A DNA stretch of 51,063 bases from an uncultured Eubacterium sp. (GTDB lineage Bacteria > Bacillota > Clostridia > Lachnospirales > Lachnospiraceae): the NCBI RefSeq assembly GCF_934295145.1, contig NZ_CAKRAS010000015.1, positions 1 through 51,063 on the forward strand. Direction: 5' to 3'. Below, one piece after another: positions 1 to 8,363 of this stretch. The notes beneath the pieces were generated by a model. The model saw only the letters and a list, made by a program, of their open reading frames with translations, was not told the DNA's origin and searched no databases. Position numbers and translations under genes: made by a program. Each line of letters begins with the position of its first letter. Within the stretch, counting starts at the first letter, position 1.

Positions 1-109
1 TAGAATATCTTTGAGAATCGTGTTAAAAATCATATTTGTACAGATTCGAAGCAAATAGAATGAAGGTAATAGACTCTGAATAACAACTTTTTATTTGGAA
101 AGGAACTAT

Positions 110-1699
110 ATGAGTACAGTTTTATTTGAAGATTTAGATTTAAATCCGCAGATTCTGCGGGCAATCAAAGAAATGGGATTTGAGGAGGCAACTCCGATCC
201 AGGCACAGTCTATTCCGGCTGTTATGAGTGGCAGAGATGTCATTGGACAGGCGCAGACAGGAACAGGAAAAACGGCATCTTTCGGTATTCCGCTGCTTCA
301 CAAAGTGGATCCAAAACTGAAGAAGCCCCAGGCACTGATCTTATGCCCGACCCGTGAGCTTGCAATCCAGGTATCTAATGAGTTACACAACCTGGCAAAA
401 TACATGCATGGTATTAAGATTCTTCCAATCTACGGCGGACAGGAGATTGGAAAACAGATCCGTTCTTTGAAAGGCGGCGTACAGATCATCGTTGGTACTC
501 CGGGCCGTGTGATGGACCATTTAAGAAGAAAAACCATCCGCTGTGATTTCATCCATACGATCATTCTGGATGAAGCAGATGAAATGCTAAATATGGGATT
601 CCGTGAGGATATCGAAGAAGTATTGAAGTATCTTCCGGAAGATCGTCAGACCGTTCTTTTTTCCGCAACGATGCCGAAAGAGATCATGGAGATTACAAAA
701 CAGTATCAGAAAGATGCCCTGACCATTAAAGTTGTAAAAAAAGAGCTGACGGTGAAAAATATCGAGCAGTATTACTATGATGTAAGAAGAAAAGACAAAC
801 TTGATATTTTGACAAGACTTCTGGATGTTTATGATCCGAAGCTTTCCCTTGTATTCTGTAATACAAAACATATGGTAGATGAACTGGCAAACGAACTGCA
901 GAACCGCGGTTATTTTGCAGAAGGTCTGCATGGTGATATGAAGCAGCAGCAGCGTGACCGCGTGATGCGTAACTTCCGTAATGGCAAGACAGAGATTCTG
1001 GTGGCAACAGATGTGGCTGCCCGCGGTATTGATGTCGATGACGTGGAGGCAGTATTTAACTACGATCTGCCGCAGGATGACGAGTACTATGTTCATCGTA
1101 TCGGTCGTACCGGCCGCGCAGGCAGAACGGGTAGAGCATTTTCTTTTGTAAAAGGAAAAGAAGTTTACAAGTTAAAAGAAATCATGCGTTATTGCAAGAC
1201 CAAGATCTATGCACAGCCGATTCCGTCCATGCGTGACGTAGAGGAAGCTAAATGCGAAAAAATTATGGATCAGTTAGACCAGATCATCGAAAATGAAGAT
1301 CTGACCAAGATGGTAAATATGATCGAATCTCAGATCAATAACGGTGATTATACAGCAATGGATCTGGCAGCAGCCTTTTTATATCAGGCACTTGGAAAAG
1401 CAGAGCGCGAAGGTGTGAAACAGGATAATTTCGATTTCTCTGATACCGGTGCAGAAGATGGCATGGTTCGTCTCTTTATCAATATTGGCAAAAAACAGCG
1501 CGTGCGTCCGGGAGATATCCTTGGAGCAGTTGCCGGAGAATCCGGAATGCCGGGTGATCTGGTAGGAGCTATTGATATGTTTGACAGCTATACATTTGTA
1601 GAAGTTCCGAGAGAGTATGGAGCAGCTGTATTGAAAGCAATGAAAAATGCCAAGATCAAAGGAAAGAGCATTAATGTAGAGCCGGCCAATGCGAAATAG
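110..1699 (+). CDS. deaD: DEAD-box ATP-dependent RNA helicase with DbpA-type RNA-binding tail
   Basis: RNA-unwinding ATPase of the DeaD/CshA/DbpA group, expected in ribosome assembly and cold-stress RNA remodelling in the cytoplasm. Visible motifs are the Q motif around residues 24-36, Walker A AQTGTGKT (48-55), PTREL (80-84), DEAD (154-157), SAT, and HRIGRTGRAGR in the second RecA domain. The last 75 residues match a DbpA RNA-binding domain (RLFINIGKKQRVRPGDI), which suggests rRNA or other structured RNA targets. The ATG at 110 is preferred over an in-frame TTG at 95 because GGAAAGGA (97-104) sits at normal spacing before it. It is a single-gene unit ending at a large hairpin and converging on the AGCS gene. 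Family assignment is firm; the choice between deaD, cshA and dbpA as a name is not. Confidence 0.93.
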   Translation: MSTVLFEDLDLNPQILRAIKEMGFEEATPIQAQSIPAVMSGRDVIGQAQTGTGKTASFGIPLLHKVDPKLKKPQALILCPTRELAIQVSNELHNLAKYMHGIKILPIYGGQEIGKQIRSLKGGVQIIVGTPGRVMDHLRRKTIRCDFIHTIILDEADEMLNMGFREDIEEVLKYLPEDRQTVLFSATMPKEIMEITKQYQKDALTIKVVKKELTVKNIEQYYYDVRRKDKLDILTRLLDVYDPKLSLVFCNTKHMVDELANELQNRGYFAEGLHGDMKQQQRDRVMRNFRNGKTEILVATDVAARGIDVDDVEAVFNYDLPQDDEYYVHRIGRTGRAGRTGRAFSFVKGKEVYKLKEIMRYCKTKIYAQPIPSMRDVEEAKCEKIMDQLDQIIENEDLTKMVNMIESQINNGDYTAMDLAAAFLYQALGKAEREGVKQDNFDFSDTGAEDGMVRLFINIGKKQRVRPGDILGAVAGESGMPGDLVGAIDMFDSYTFVEVPREYGAAVLKAMKNAKIKGKSINVEPANAK

Positions 1700-1763
1700 G
1701 GTTTTGGACTTTTTGAGCGGTGGCATGTAGGTAGTGAAGCGGCAGGGATTTAGGTCGTGAAAG

Positions 1764-1830
1764 AAAAAGAGGTTTAAATTGTATCACGCGAACTAAGACG
1801 TTCGCTTTGATAAAATTTAAACCTCTTTTT
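1764..1830. terminator. Bidirectional intrinsic terminator between helicase and AGCS genes
   Basis: A 17-bp perfect stem (1764-1780 with 1814-1830) has an A tract on one flank and a T tract on the other, so it can work for both convergent genes. The 33-nt loop carries a further GCGAAC/GTTCGC pairing. Confidence 0.75.
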
Positions 1831-1911
1831 CAATATCAGAATATGGACTGCCGCAGTGTCAGTTAATGAGCCGCCGCAGAAGAATGCCGATTGAATATTT
1901 TTATGTAAATT

Positions 1912-2109
1912 GGAACTGAGAGGAAAGAATCGAATGCAAGACGGTAGAGCAATTTTCGTTATCGGAGCGAGCATAGCCCGCCTCCGTAAGTGTGTCTGAG
2001 CCGACAGCTGATTTTGCTGTGGGCGAGTTCGCGAGAGGAGGCGGAGATAGGCGGCGCAGCGAAGATAGAAAATTGTTCGTGTCTGCATTCGATTCTTTCC
2101 GTCAGTTCC
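1912..2109. repeat. Structured inverted-repeat element, MITE-like
   Basis: The ends GGAACTGA and TCAGTTCC pair, followed by a near-perfect stem (1922-1941 with about 2081-2100). Nested inside are CCGCCTCC (1978-1985) with GGAGGCGG (2037-2044) and CAGC/GCTG. The flanks are similar A+T-rich stretches (TTTATGTAAA and TTTATATAAA), which could be a decayed target duplication. No coding potential is evident. It could be a miniature transposable element or a structured RNA. Confidence 0.5.
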
Positions 2110-2128
2110 TTTATATAAAAAACTCACA

Positions 2129-3505
2129 TTATTTTCCTGCTTTTTTCAGGGCTTTCAGTGCCTGTCCTCCCATCGGGTAGAGTGCAATCAGATTGAAGAT
2201 GGTCATAAGGCCAACACCTACGTCACCAAGATCCCATACTGTGGTGTAGGCTGCAAGTCCTCCGATGAAGAGCATTACAAGAGCCACGATTTTGTAGGCA
2301 GTCTGGTAACACCACTTATTTCCGAACAGGTAGGCTACGTTAGAGCGGGCATAGAACAGAATTCCGATGAAGGTGGAAAAACTGAACATTGCCAGAGTAG
2401 CTGCAATAAAGATCGTTCCAAATGTTCCAAGGTGGTACTGCATAGCAGTCTGCAGCAAATCCATGCCGACAAGTCCGTTGGTGAGTTCCTGTGGTACGAG
2501 AAGCAGGATCATTGCAGTACAGGTACAAATCACAATGGTATCAATAAATACGCCCAGTGACTGTACCAGACCAATTTTAACAGCGTCATCGCTTTTTGCA
2601 GCAGCTGCCGCACACGGAGCAGAACCGGAACCGGCTTCATTGGAAAACAGTCCTCGTTTTACACCATTCATTAATACAGCACCGAAGCCGCCGGCTGCAA
2701 CCTGGCGGAAACCAAATGCTTCCTGGAAAATACGTGCAAAAACGTCCGGCATCTGTCCGAGGTGTGTAAGAATGATAATAACAGTAAAAATAAAGTATGC
2801 ACATGCCATGATCGGAACCATGATGTCCAAAACTTTTACAGTTGCATTTTTCCGAAGTACAATAATTGCAGCAAGAACAACAAGGATGATAGTCGTTGCC
2901 AGCGGCGGGATGGAAAATGCATTTTCAAAGGCAGAGGTAACCGAATTGCTGATTACCTGACTGATTCCGCACCAGCAGATAAGACCGGAAATTGCAAAAA
3001 GTACAGCAAGTACGGAGTATTTGCGATAAGTGCCGTCTTTTCTTTTGGCAAAAAAATGATGCATATAATAAGCAGGTCCGCCATGGTATCCACCGTAGAG
3101 CGGATCTTTTTCTTTGTGAAGCTGTGCCAGGGTACCTTCAATAAAAGCAGTAGAAGAACCAAGCAGTGCGGTGATCCACATCCAGAATACAGCACCGGCG
3201 CCTCCTGCTGAGATAGCTGCTACAACACCTACGAGATTACCCATGCCGACGCGGGTAGCCGTGGAGACGATCAGTGTCTGAAACGAAGACAGACCGCCGC
3301 GTTTGTCTTTTTTTTCATTTAAGGCACGAACCATATCCGGAAAAAGGCGGATCGGCAGGAATTTTGTGCGAATGGTAAAGTAGATTCCGGTTGGAATCAG
3401 TAAAATAACCAGAAGCGGAAGACCTAATGTCCCGCCGCCGGGTAATGGAAGAGTGACCAGATCACCCCATAAAAAGTTGTACACAAGTTCAATAATTGTT
3501 GTCAT
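2129..3505 (-). CDS. AGCS-family alanine/glycine:cation symporter
   Basis: Sodium-coupled uptake of alanine or glycine across the cytoplasmic membrane is the known role of this family. The 458-residue protein has about ten hydrophobic helices and the family signatures GMGNLVGVVAAISAGGAG near residue 90 and FSNEAGSGSAPCAAAAA near 290. The ATG at 3505 is chosen over an in-frame TTG at 3514 because the GGGGGA ribosome site (3515-3520) gives nine bases of spacing to the ATG and none to the TTG. It is monocistronic and separated from the upstream nitroreductase operon by a terminator. Unlike the second AGCS gene of the window, it has no riboswitch in front. The exact substrate cannot be told from sequence. 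Confidence 0.9.
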   Translation of the reverse strand: MTTIIELVYNFLWGDLVTLPLPGGGTLGLPLLVILLIPTGIYFTIRTKFLPIRLFPDMVRALNEKKDKRGGLSSFQTLIVSTATRVGMGNLVGVVAAISAGGAGAVFWMWITALLGSSTAFIEGTLAQLHKEKDPLYGGYHGGPAYYMHHFFAKRKDGTYRKYSVLAVLFAISGLICWCGISQVISNSVTSAFENAFSIPPLATTIILVVLAAIIVLRKNATVKVLDIMVPIMACAYFIFTVIIILTHLGQMPDVFARIFQEAFGFRQVAAGGFGAVLMNGVKRGLFSNEAGSGSAPCAAAAAKSDDAVKIGLVQSLGVFIDTIVICTCTAMILLLVPQELTNGLVGMDLLQTAMQYHLGTFGTIFIAATLAMFSFSTFIGILFYARSNVAYLFGNKWCYQTAYKIVALVMLFIGGLAAYTTVWDLGDVGVGLMTIFNLIALYPMGGQALKALKKAGK

Positions 3506-3684
3506 GTTAAACAATCCCCCTAAATAATAAAAAATTACCTATCCATCAAGTTATATAAAATATCAAACGATATCAAATGTATAGAATGACAATTTTTGAT
3601 GATTTAGTCAGTATATCATGTTTATACATAAGCGTCAACACGTTAAAGTATAACACTTCAACGTACGAAAATAGCAAAGTAAAA

Positions 3685-3722
3685 GAAACGCCAGAACCGA
3701 AAGTTGATGGAACGGGCGTTTC
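3685..3722 (-). terminator. Terminator of the catabolic operon
   Basis: Stem GAAACGCC (3685-3692) with GGCGTTTC (3715-3722). Read on the minus strand it is followed by a TTTT run, 70 bases after the nitroreductase stop codon. Confidence 0.65.
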
Positions 3723-3794
3723 CTGATTATGGATTTGTTTTGTGATTTATTTCTGTATCTGAATTGACGGCATTCAGAAAAGTGTTGGTATTCG

Positions 3795-4343
3795 TTATGT
3801 AATATAATCAATTACATCTTCATTTCTTTCAGAAACAGCCGTTGTTTTTTCACAGTAACCAAGGGAAATGGCACATACAAAGTGATAATTCTCAGGTATT
3901 TTCAGCACTGTATGCATTTCCGGATTTTCAGAAAACATGAATTCCGCAGAGCCTATAATACAGCTTCCGATATTTTTCCCATAAGCTGCCAATGCAATAT
4001 TTTCCGCAGCAGCACCACAATCAAAAGCTGTAAATTTTTCTTCCTTTGCGGAAATCACAATAACTGTTGGTGCATGATAAAATGTATGATATTCAGGTTG
4101 TGTTATCTTATTCTGTAAAAATGAAATTCCTGACTTTTCTATTCCGGCAATAGTGGCTTTATTCATTTGTTCAATTGTATTTGCATTGCTGACTACGGTA
4201 AAATGCCACAACTGCTCATTCATTGCATTCGGAGCCCAGATTCCGGCTCTTACAATTGCCTGTAAATCTTCCGCTGCAATCATATCTGGTTTATATCTTC
4301 TTATACTTCTTCTTTCTTTTATAAGGCGTTCAATCTGATTCAT
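3795..4343 (-). CDS. Nitroreductase-family FMN oxidoreductase
   Basis: A 182-residue protein of the FMN-dependent nitroreductase superfamily, which reduces nitro groups, quinones or enones with NAD(P)H and normally works as a homodimer. The FMN phosphate-binding start RRSIRRYKPD (residues 11-20), the APNAMNEQLWHF segment and the late GYCEK segment fit the family. It is the last gene of the five-gene minus-strand operon, 49 bases after the alcohol dehydrogenase, with AGGAG before the ATG. Context suggests reduction of an aromatic intermediate or redox balancing; the substrate is unknown. Confidence 0.85.
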   Translation of the reverse strand: MNQIERLIKERRSIRRYKPDMIAAEDLQAIVRAGIWAPNAMNEQLWHFTVVSNANTIEQMNKATIAGIEKSGISFLQNKITQPEYHTFYHAPTVIVISAKEEKFTAFDCGAAAENIALAAYGKNIGSCIIGSAEFMFSENPEMHTVLKIPENYHFVCAISLGYCEKTTAVSERNEDVIDYIT

Positions 4344-4392
4344 GATTTTCTATCTCCTGATATTTTTCTTAAAGTTATGTCAGATAAGACAA

Positions 4393-5553
4393 TTAACAAT
4401 AACTTTCATATAGGAAACGGATGGCGTTTTCCATATGTTCCTGAGTAACAGGTACAGGACTTGCATCCAGAAATCCATTATTGTTGATAGCTCCAGTGGC
4501 ACAGCCGAGGGCCTGTTCAAGTGTTATGCCGCGTGCATTTAACGACTGGATCCCTGTATCACGAAGAAGGTTATGAATTTTATCCTGTAAATATTCTTCC
4601 GGCTGCTGTGCATGTGTGGAAGGATCATAACCAAACAGTTGTGCAACAGCAATACCACGATTAGAATCTATGGAAAATATATCATGAAGTACTGTTGTAA
4701 GGGTCAGGGCGCAGGCAACACCATGTGACAGATGAAACTGCAAACCGAATTCATGTGCAATGGCATGTCCAATGTGTACGCTGACCTCGTTAAATGCGAT
4801 ACCTGCAATGTTGCTTGCAAATGCCAGATTTTCACGGGCAGTGATATTATTTCCATCCACGTAGGCAATAAGTATATTTTTCGCGATCAGTTGAATGGCT
4901 TGCAAAGCCAGTGTATCAACTTTTTCTGTGTGATATTTTGAGGTGTAGGCTTCCAGTGCGTGGGACATGGCGTCAAATGCGGAAGCGGCAGTGACAGCCG
5001 GGGGTGCACTGACCGTCAGCATAGGATCAACAATGGCCAGATTCGCACTTCTGTAAACAGGAATCTTGGCATGGGAAGCAGTATCATGGATGACGCATAA
5101 ACCGGTTACTTCACTTCCTGTTCCAGAGGAGGTTGGGAGCAGGATCAGGGGAATCCGTGAGGAAAACTCAGAAGCATTTCTGGCATAGTAATCAGAAATT
5201 GTACCTGGATTATCCAGCAATACGGAAATTGCTTTGGCGGTATCCATGCTGCTTCCACCACCAATACCGATAACCAGGTCAGAGTGACTTTCGCGGGCCA
5301 GTTTTGCAGCCGCATTTATAACATCATCCGGAGCATCCGGAACTACACCATCAAAAATAGTGTAGAAGATGTTCTGTTTTTCCAGTGTATCCGTAAGGGA
5401 TGTGATAATATTTGTGTTTCGAATGCCCTGATCACAGACGCAAAAGACGCGAGTGCCATGATAACTTCGAATGTAGCCTGGCAATTCTGCTAATGTGTCA
5501 ACGCCGAAAACAATAGGGCATACAGGTTGAACCTGTTGATAAATTGTTGACAT
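4393..5553 (-). CDS. Iron-containing alcohol dehydrogenase
   Basis: Group III metal-dependent alcohol dehydrogenase (386 residues, usual length) that interconverts an alcohol and an aldehyde or ketone with NAD(P)H. The nucleotide site GGGSSMDTAK lies at residues 98-107. The expected metal ligands are present as Asp194 and His198 (FDAMSHALEAY), His263 (GHAIAHEFG) and His277 (LSHGVAC). It lies 19 bases after dctM in the catabolic operon, so it probably acts on a carbonyl product of the imported compound. Substrate preference is not readable from the sequence. Confidence 0.92.
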   Translation of the reverse strand: MSTIYQQVQPVCPIVFGVDTLAELPGYIRSYHGTRVFCVCDQGIRNTNIITSLTDTLEKQNIFYTIFDGVVPDAPDDVINAAAKLARESHSDLVIGIGGGSSMDTAKAISVLLDNPGTISDYYARNASEFSSRIPLILLPTSSGTGSEVTGLCVIHDTASHAKIPVYRSANLAIVDPMLTVSAPPAVTAASAFDAMSHALEAYTSKYHTEKVDTLALQAIQLIAKNILIAYVDGNNITARENLAFASNIAGIAFNEVSVHIGHAIAHEFGLQFHLSHGVACALTLTTVLHDIFSIDSNRGIAVAQLFGYDPSTHAQQPEEYLQDKIHNLLRDTGIQSLNARGITLEQALGCATGAINNNGFLDASPVPVTQEHMENAIRFLYESYC

Positions 5554-5572
5554 ATTTTACCTTCCTTTTTTG

Positions 5573-6886
5573 TTACATTCCCAGTAAGTTAGGAATAAAT
5601 GTAATGATGACCGGTACCATACCAAAAAGTACGCAGGCTGCTAATTCTGCAATAAAGAATGGTGTGACACCTTTGAAAATCTTCATTGGATTTTCCCCGG
5701 TTATAATCGCAGTGGTAAATACGGAGTTACCAACTGGCGGGGTAATATTTCCGAGTTCGCATAAAAGTACCAGACAGATTGCCATTGCATACGGGTTAAA
5801 TCCAAGGTTCTGAAGTAATGGTAATAAAACCGGTACAGTAATGATGATGATCGGCATAACTGCAATAAAGCATCCGCAGAACAGGTAAAATACAATGACA
5901 ATCAGGAAAATAAAGATCGGTGCCATATGCAGACCGGAAATTAAATTTGCAAGCTGGTTTGCAAGGCCAGTGGTTGTAATAAATCTACTGAACAGGGAGC
6001 CGGCCATGATCATCAGGTAAATACCTGCAAACTGGGAAGCACTTTCGCATACTGCATGGATTAATTGCTTGATTGGCATACGTCGAATAAGTGCGTAAAT
6101 AATAATGGCAACAGATGCAACTGCGCCGCCTACTGTGGCGGAGAACCATCCAAAGAAGGAGCCTCCAACGATCAGGGCAAATAAGGCCAGGATCGGAACC
6201 AGTAGTTTTAAACTTTTGATCTTGTCCTGAATGGTAATGTTACGGTCTTCTTCCGTTGGTTCAGGAACTTTATTTGGACGGATCAGCTGAGTTCCTTTGA
6301 TAATAAACATCATGATCAGCATGGTGATGATTCCGGCAGCTGTTCCACAGATCAGGGCCGTTCCAATGGATAAATTGGATAAGATGCAGACCGTGATGAT
6401 CGGAATACTTGGTGGAATCAGGGAGGACAAACTTCCTGCTGCTGAAATACATCCGAGGGAAAGTGAGTCATCATATTTTGCTTTTCTTAATTCCGGTGCG
6501 GCAATTTTACAGAATACAGCATTAGATGCAACGGAGATTCCGGAGCAGGCACCGAATAATGCGTTGGAAACAACGGTTGTATAGAGAAGACCACCGCGGT
6601 ATTTGCCAACCCAGGCACGGGCACCATTATAAGCACCCGAAGCAATACCGGTTTCTCCGGCCAGTACACCGACGATCATAAACAATGGAACGACAGCAAA
6701 GGTGTAGGAAGCCGACAAAGAAAAGATACCATTGGATAACTGAGTGCCCAGCATGCTGATTCCACCGGTGATGTAGAAACCAACGACGGAAATAACAAAC
6801 ATGGAAATTGCAATTGGTACACCGAGAATAATCAGTGCGATCATAATGCCAAAACAGGCAAGACCGAAAATGGCTGTACTTGTCAT
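5573..6886 (-). CDS. dctM: TRAP transporter large permease DctM
   Basis: The 437-residue polytopic membrane subunit that forms the ion-coupled transport path of a tripartite ATP-independent periplasmic transporter. Long hydrophobic segments run through the whole protein, and FGACSGISVASNAVF and LIPPSIPIITVCIL are family-typical. The gene overlaps dctQ by four bases (ATGA), indicating translational coupling. The solute-binding partner DctP is not adjacent but encoded 4.3 kb away on the plus strand (11181). TRAP systems mostly take up organic acids with a carboxylate; here an aromatic acid or polyketide-like compound is plausible from the neighbouring hydrolase. Confidence 0.93.
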   Translation of the reverse strand: MTSTAIFGLACFGIMIALIILGVPIAISMFVISVVGFYITGGISMLGTQLSNGIFSLSASYTFAVVPLFMIVGVLAGETGIASGAYNGARAWVGKYRGGLLYTTVVSNALFGACSGISVASNAVFCKIAAPELRKAKYDDSLSLGCISAAGSLSSLIPPSIPIITVCILSNLSIGTALICGTAAGIITMLIMMFIIKGTQLIRPNKVPEPTEEDRNITIQDKIKSLKLLVPILALFALIVGGSFFGWFSATVGGAVASVAIIIYALIRRMPIKQLIHAVCESASQFAGIYLMIMAGSLFSRFITTTGLANQLANLISGLHMAPIFIFLIVIVFYLFCGCFIAVMPIIIITVPVLLPLLQNLGFNPYAMAICLVLLCELGNITPPVGNSVFTTAIITGENPMKIFKGVTPFFIAELAACVLFGMVPVIITFIPNLLGM

Positions 6887-7440
6887 AATGGTTCTCCTTC
6901 CTCTGATAATAAACCATCAGCTGTTGTAACATCTTTTGGTATTTCTCTGGTGATGCCGTTTACAAATACACGTAAAATACACCAGATCATTGCAAGCATC
7001 ATTAATAATGTAAAAATAATAATAATCAGGTTAAATGGCCACAGCGGGAATGCTCCGTTTGCAGTGGAGGACATGGCATGGTATTTGAAATTCTGCTGTA
7101 ATAAAGGGATGGAGTAACGGAAAATTGCACCAAAAATAGCAATTCCGCAGCCATCGGCAACAATAGACAGAATGTTTTTCACTACAGGCGGATAGTGTGA
7201 ACTTAACAGATCAACCGCGATCAGTCCGGTGTCCAGTCTGACGTATACAATGGAACAGTAAACTGCGGCAAGAAAAAGGTAGGTTACCCAGTCATTTGCG
7301 GCAGGAATGGACCATTTGAAAAGTTTGGAAGTCAATACATTGGCTGTTGCCAGGAATGAAATAATGATCATAAAAATACCGGATAAAATAGAAATTTTTC
7401 CAAATATTTTTGTGAGTTTTTTGTCCAGTTTATAAAACAT
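6883..7440 (-). CDS. dctQ: TRAP transporter small permease DctQ
   Basis: A 185-residue membrane protein with four predicted helices, the DctQ subunit that supports DctM and docks the loaded binding protein. The helix after NDWVTYLFLAAVYCSIVYV and the charged RLDTGLIAVDLL segment are typical of the family. It lies between the PhlG-like hydrolase gene (27-base gap) and dctM (4-base overlap), the usual Q-M order. The acidic C-terminal end (LLSEEGEPL) has no assigned role. Confidence 0.9.
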   Translation of the reverse strand: MFYKLDKKLTKIFGKISILSGIFMIIISFLATANVLTSKLFKWSIPAANDWVTYLFLAAVYCSIVYVRLDTGLIAVDLLSSHYPPVVKNILSIVADGCGIAIFGAIFRYSIPLLQQNFKYHAMSSTANGAFPLWPFNLIIIIFTLLMMLAMIWCILRVFVNGITREIPKDVTTADGLLSEEGEPL

Positions 7441-7467
7441 AAGAACGCTCCTTTCTAATCAGCTGGT

Positions 7468-8076
7468 TCATTTATGTTCTCTCAGATATAATCCCGGTAA
7501 AAATTCGGCAAGGCTGCCCATTTCTTCCACATTGTGCAGGTTCATGGCGCGGGTATGTTCCCGGGTATCGCCAGGTGCCCAGAAGCGGTTTCTGAGTTCG
7601 CAGCCATAGTAGGTATCACGGGCAACGTGAAGGAAACAGCTTAATAACTGACCGGTTTCCTGCAGACGTACTTCTGCAACCAGGAAGCATGAAATGTTGG
7701 CGGCTTTGACGCGGTCCGCATCAACCAGATCCGTATAATCATAAAAAGAAATAGCCATAGGGATGGTTTCGGTTCCGAAGGTCTCTTTGCTGATGTGGGT
7801 GCCTCCGATGGTTGTTCCCGGTTTTTTATTGTCCGCCCATTCAAAGGTACCGTGATCCGGACTCCAGAATTGATAATGATCTGTGTTTCTTAAATAGGAA
7901 CTGAACCACCAGTCGATCATATATCCTTTTGCATATGGAAAACGTGCATAGGTGGATGAGTAGACAGTTCCGTCTTCCAGCATCACATCGCCAAACTCCA
8001 TAGGACCATATCCAGGCGCCAGAAGTTCTTCAATAACATCCTGTGGAATATCTTTGTAGCTTTCAAATTTTTTCAT
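7468..8076 (-). CDS. PhlG / phloretin hydrolase-like C-C bond hydrolase
   Basis: The 202-residue protein resembles the DAPG hydrolase (PhlG) and phloretin hydrolase family, zinc enzymes that cleave the C-C bond between an acyl side chain and a phloroglucinol-type ring. The support is the MIDWWFSSYLRNTDHYQFW stretch (residues 53-71), a following SPDHG, and His181-x3-Glu185 (HNVEE) near the C-terminus, which matches the spacing of a metal-ligand pair in PhlG. It is shorter than PhlG, mainly at the N-terminus. As first gene of the operon with TRAP permeases and two reductases, it points to degradation of a phenolic ketone, such as a flavonoid-derived one. Family placement is likely; the substrate is inference. 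Confidence 0.7.
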   Translation of the reverse strand: MKKFESYKDIPQDVIEELLAPGYGPMEFGDVMLEDGTVYSSTYARFPYAKGYMIDWWFSSYLRNTDHYQFWSPDHGTFEWADNKKPGTTIGGTHISKETFGTETIPMAISFYDYTDLVDADRVKAANISCFLVAEVRLQETGQLLSCFLHVARDTYYGCELRNRFWAPGDTREHTRAMNLHNVEEMGSLAEFLPGLYLREHK

Positions 8077-8197
8077 AGTAAAAATCCTTTCTTATCAGTT
8101 TTTTGTTTTAAAAACGAAATACTCGCGAGATTTGATGTAATCACAATACCATTGAATAAAACGGGTTGTACACAGACAAAGAGTCAGACTGCATCGG

Positions 8198-8265
8198 ACA
8201 AAATGTCATAGGAAAATGGCCGTCAGTTACTATGACAAAAAGTGGGAAGCATAGAGACATTTTGT
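8198..8265. promoter_or_regulatory. Interlocked inverted repeats in the divergent promoter region
   Basis: Two inverted repeats overlap in the 287-base gap between the divergent operons: ACAAAATGTC (8198-8207) with GACATTTTGT (8256-8265), and TGTCATAG (8204-8211) with CTATGACA (8230-8237). This is a good candidate operator for the LysR protein encoded at 10201 or another regulator. No binding data are implied. Confidence 0.45.
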
Positions 8266-8363
8266 TTCTGTTCGCCGATACACAAATATGCTTTAATCAG
8301 TTTATCGAAAACCTGGCCGGGTCATGATAAGACAAATTGATCAAGTGAGAAGGAGGAAAAACA

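Noticed and set aside
587..1096. Minus-strand frame inside the helicase gene
   Set aside because: Shadow of the conserved helicase coding sequence.
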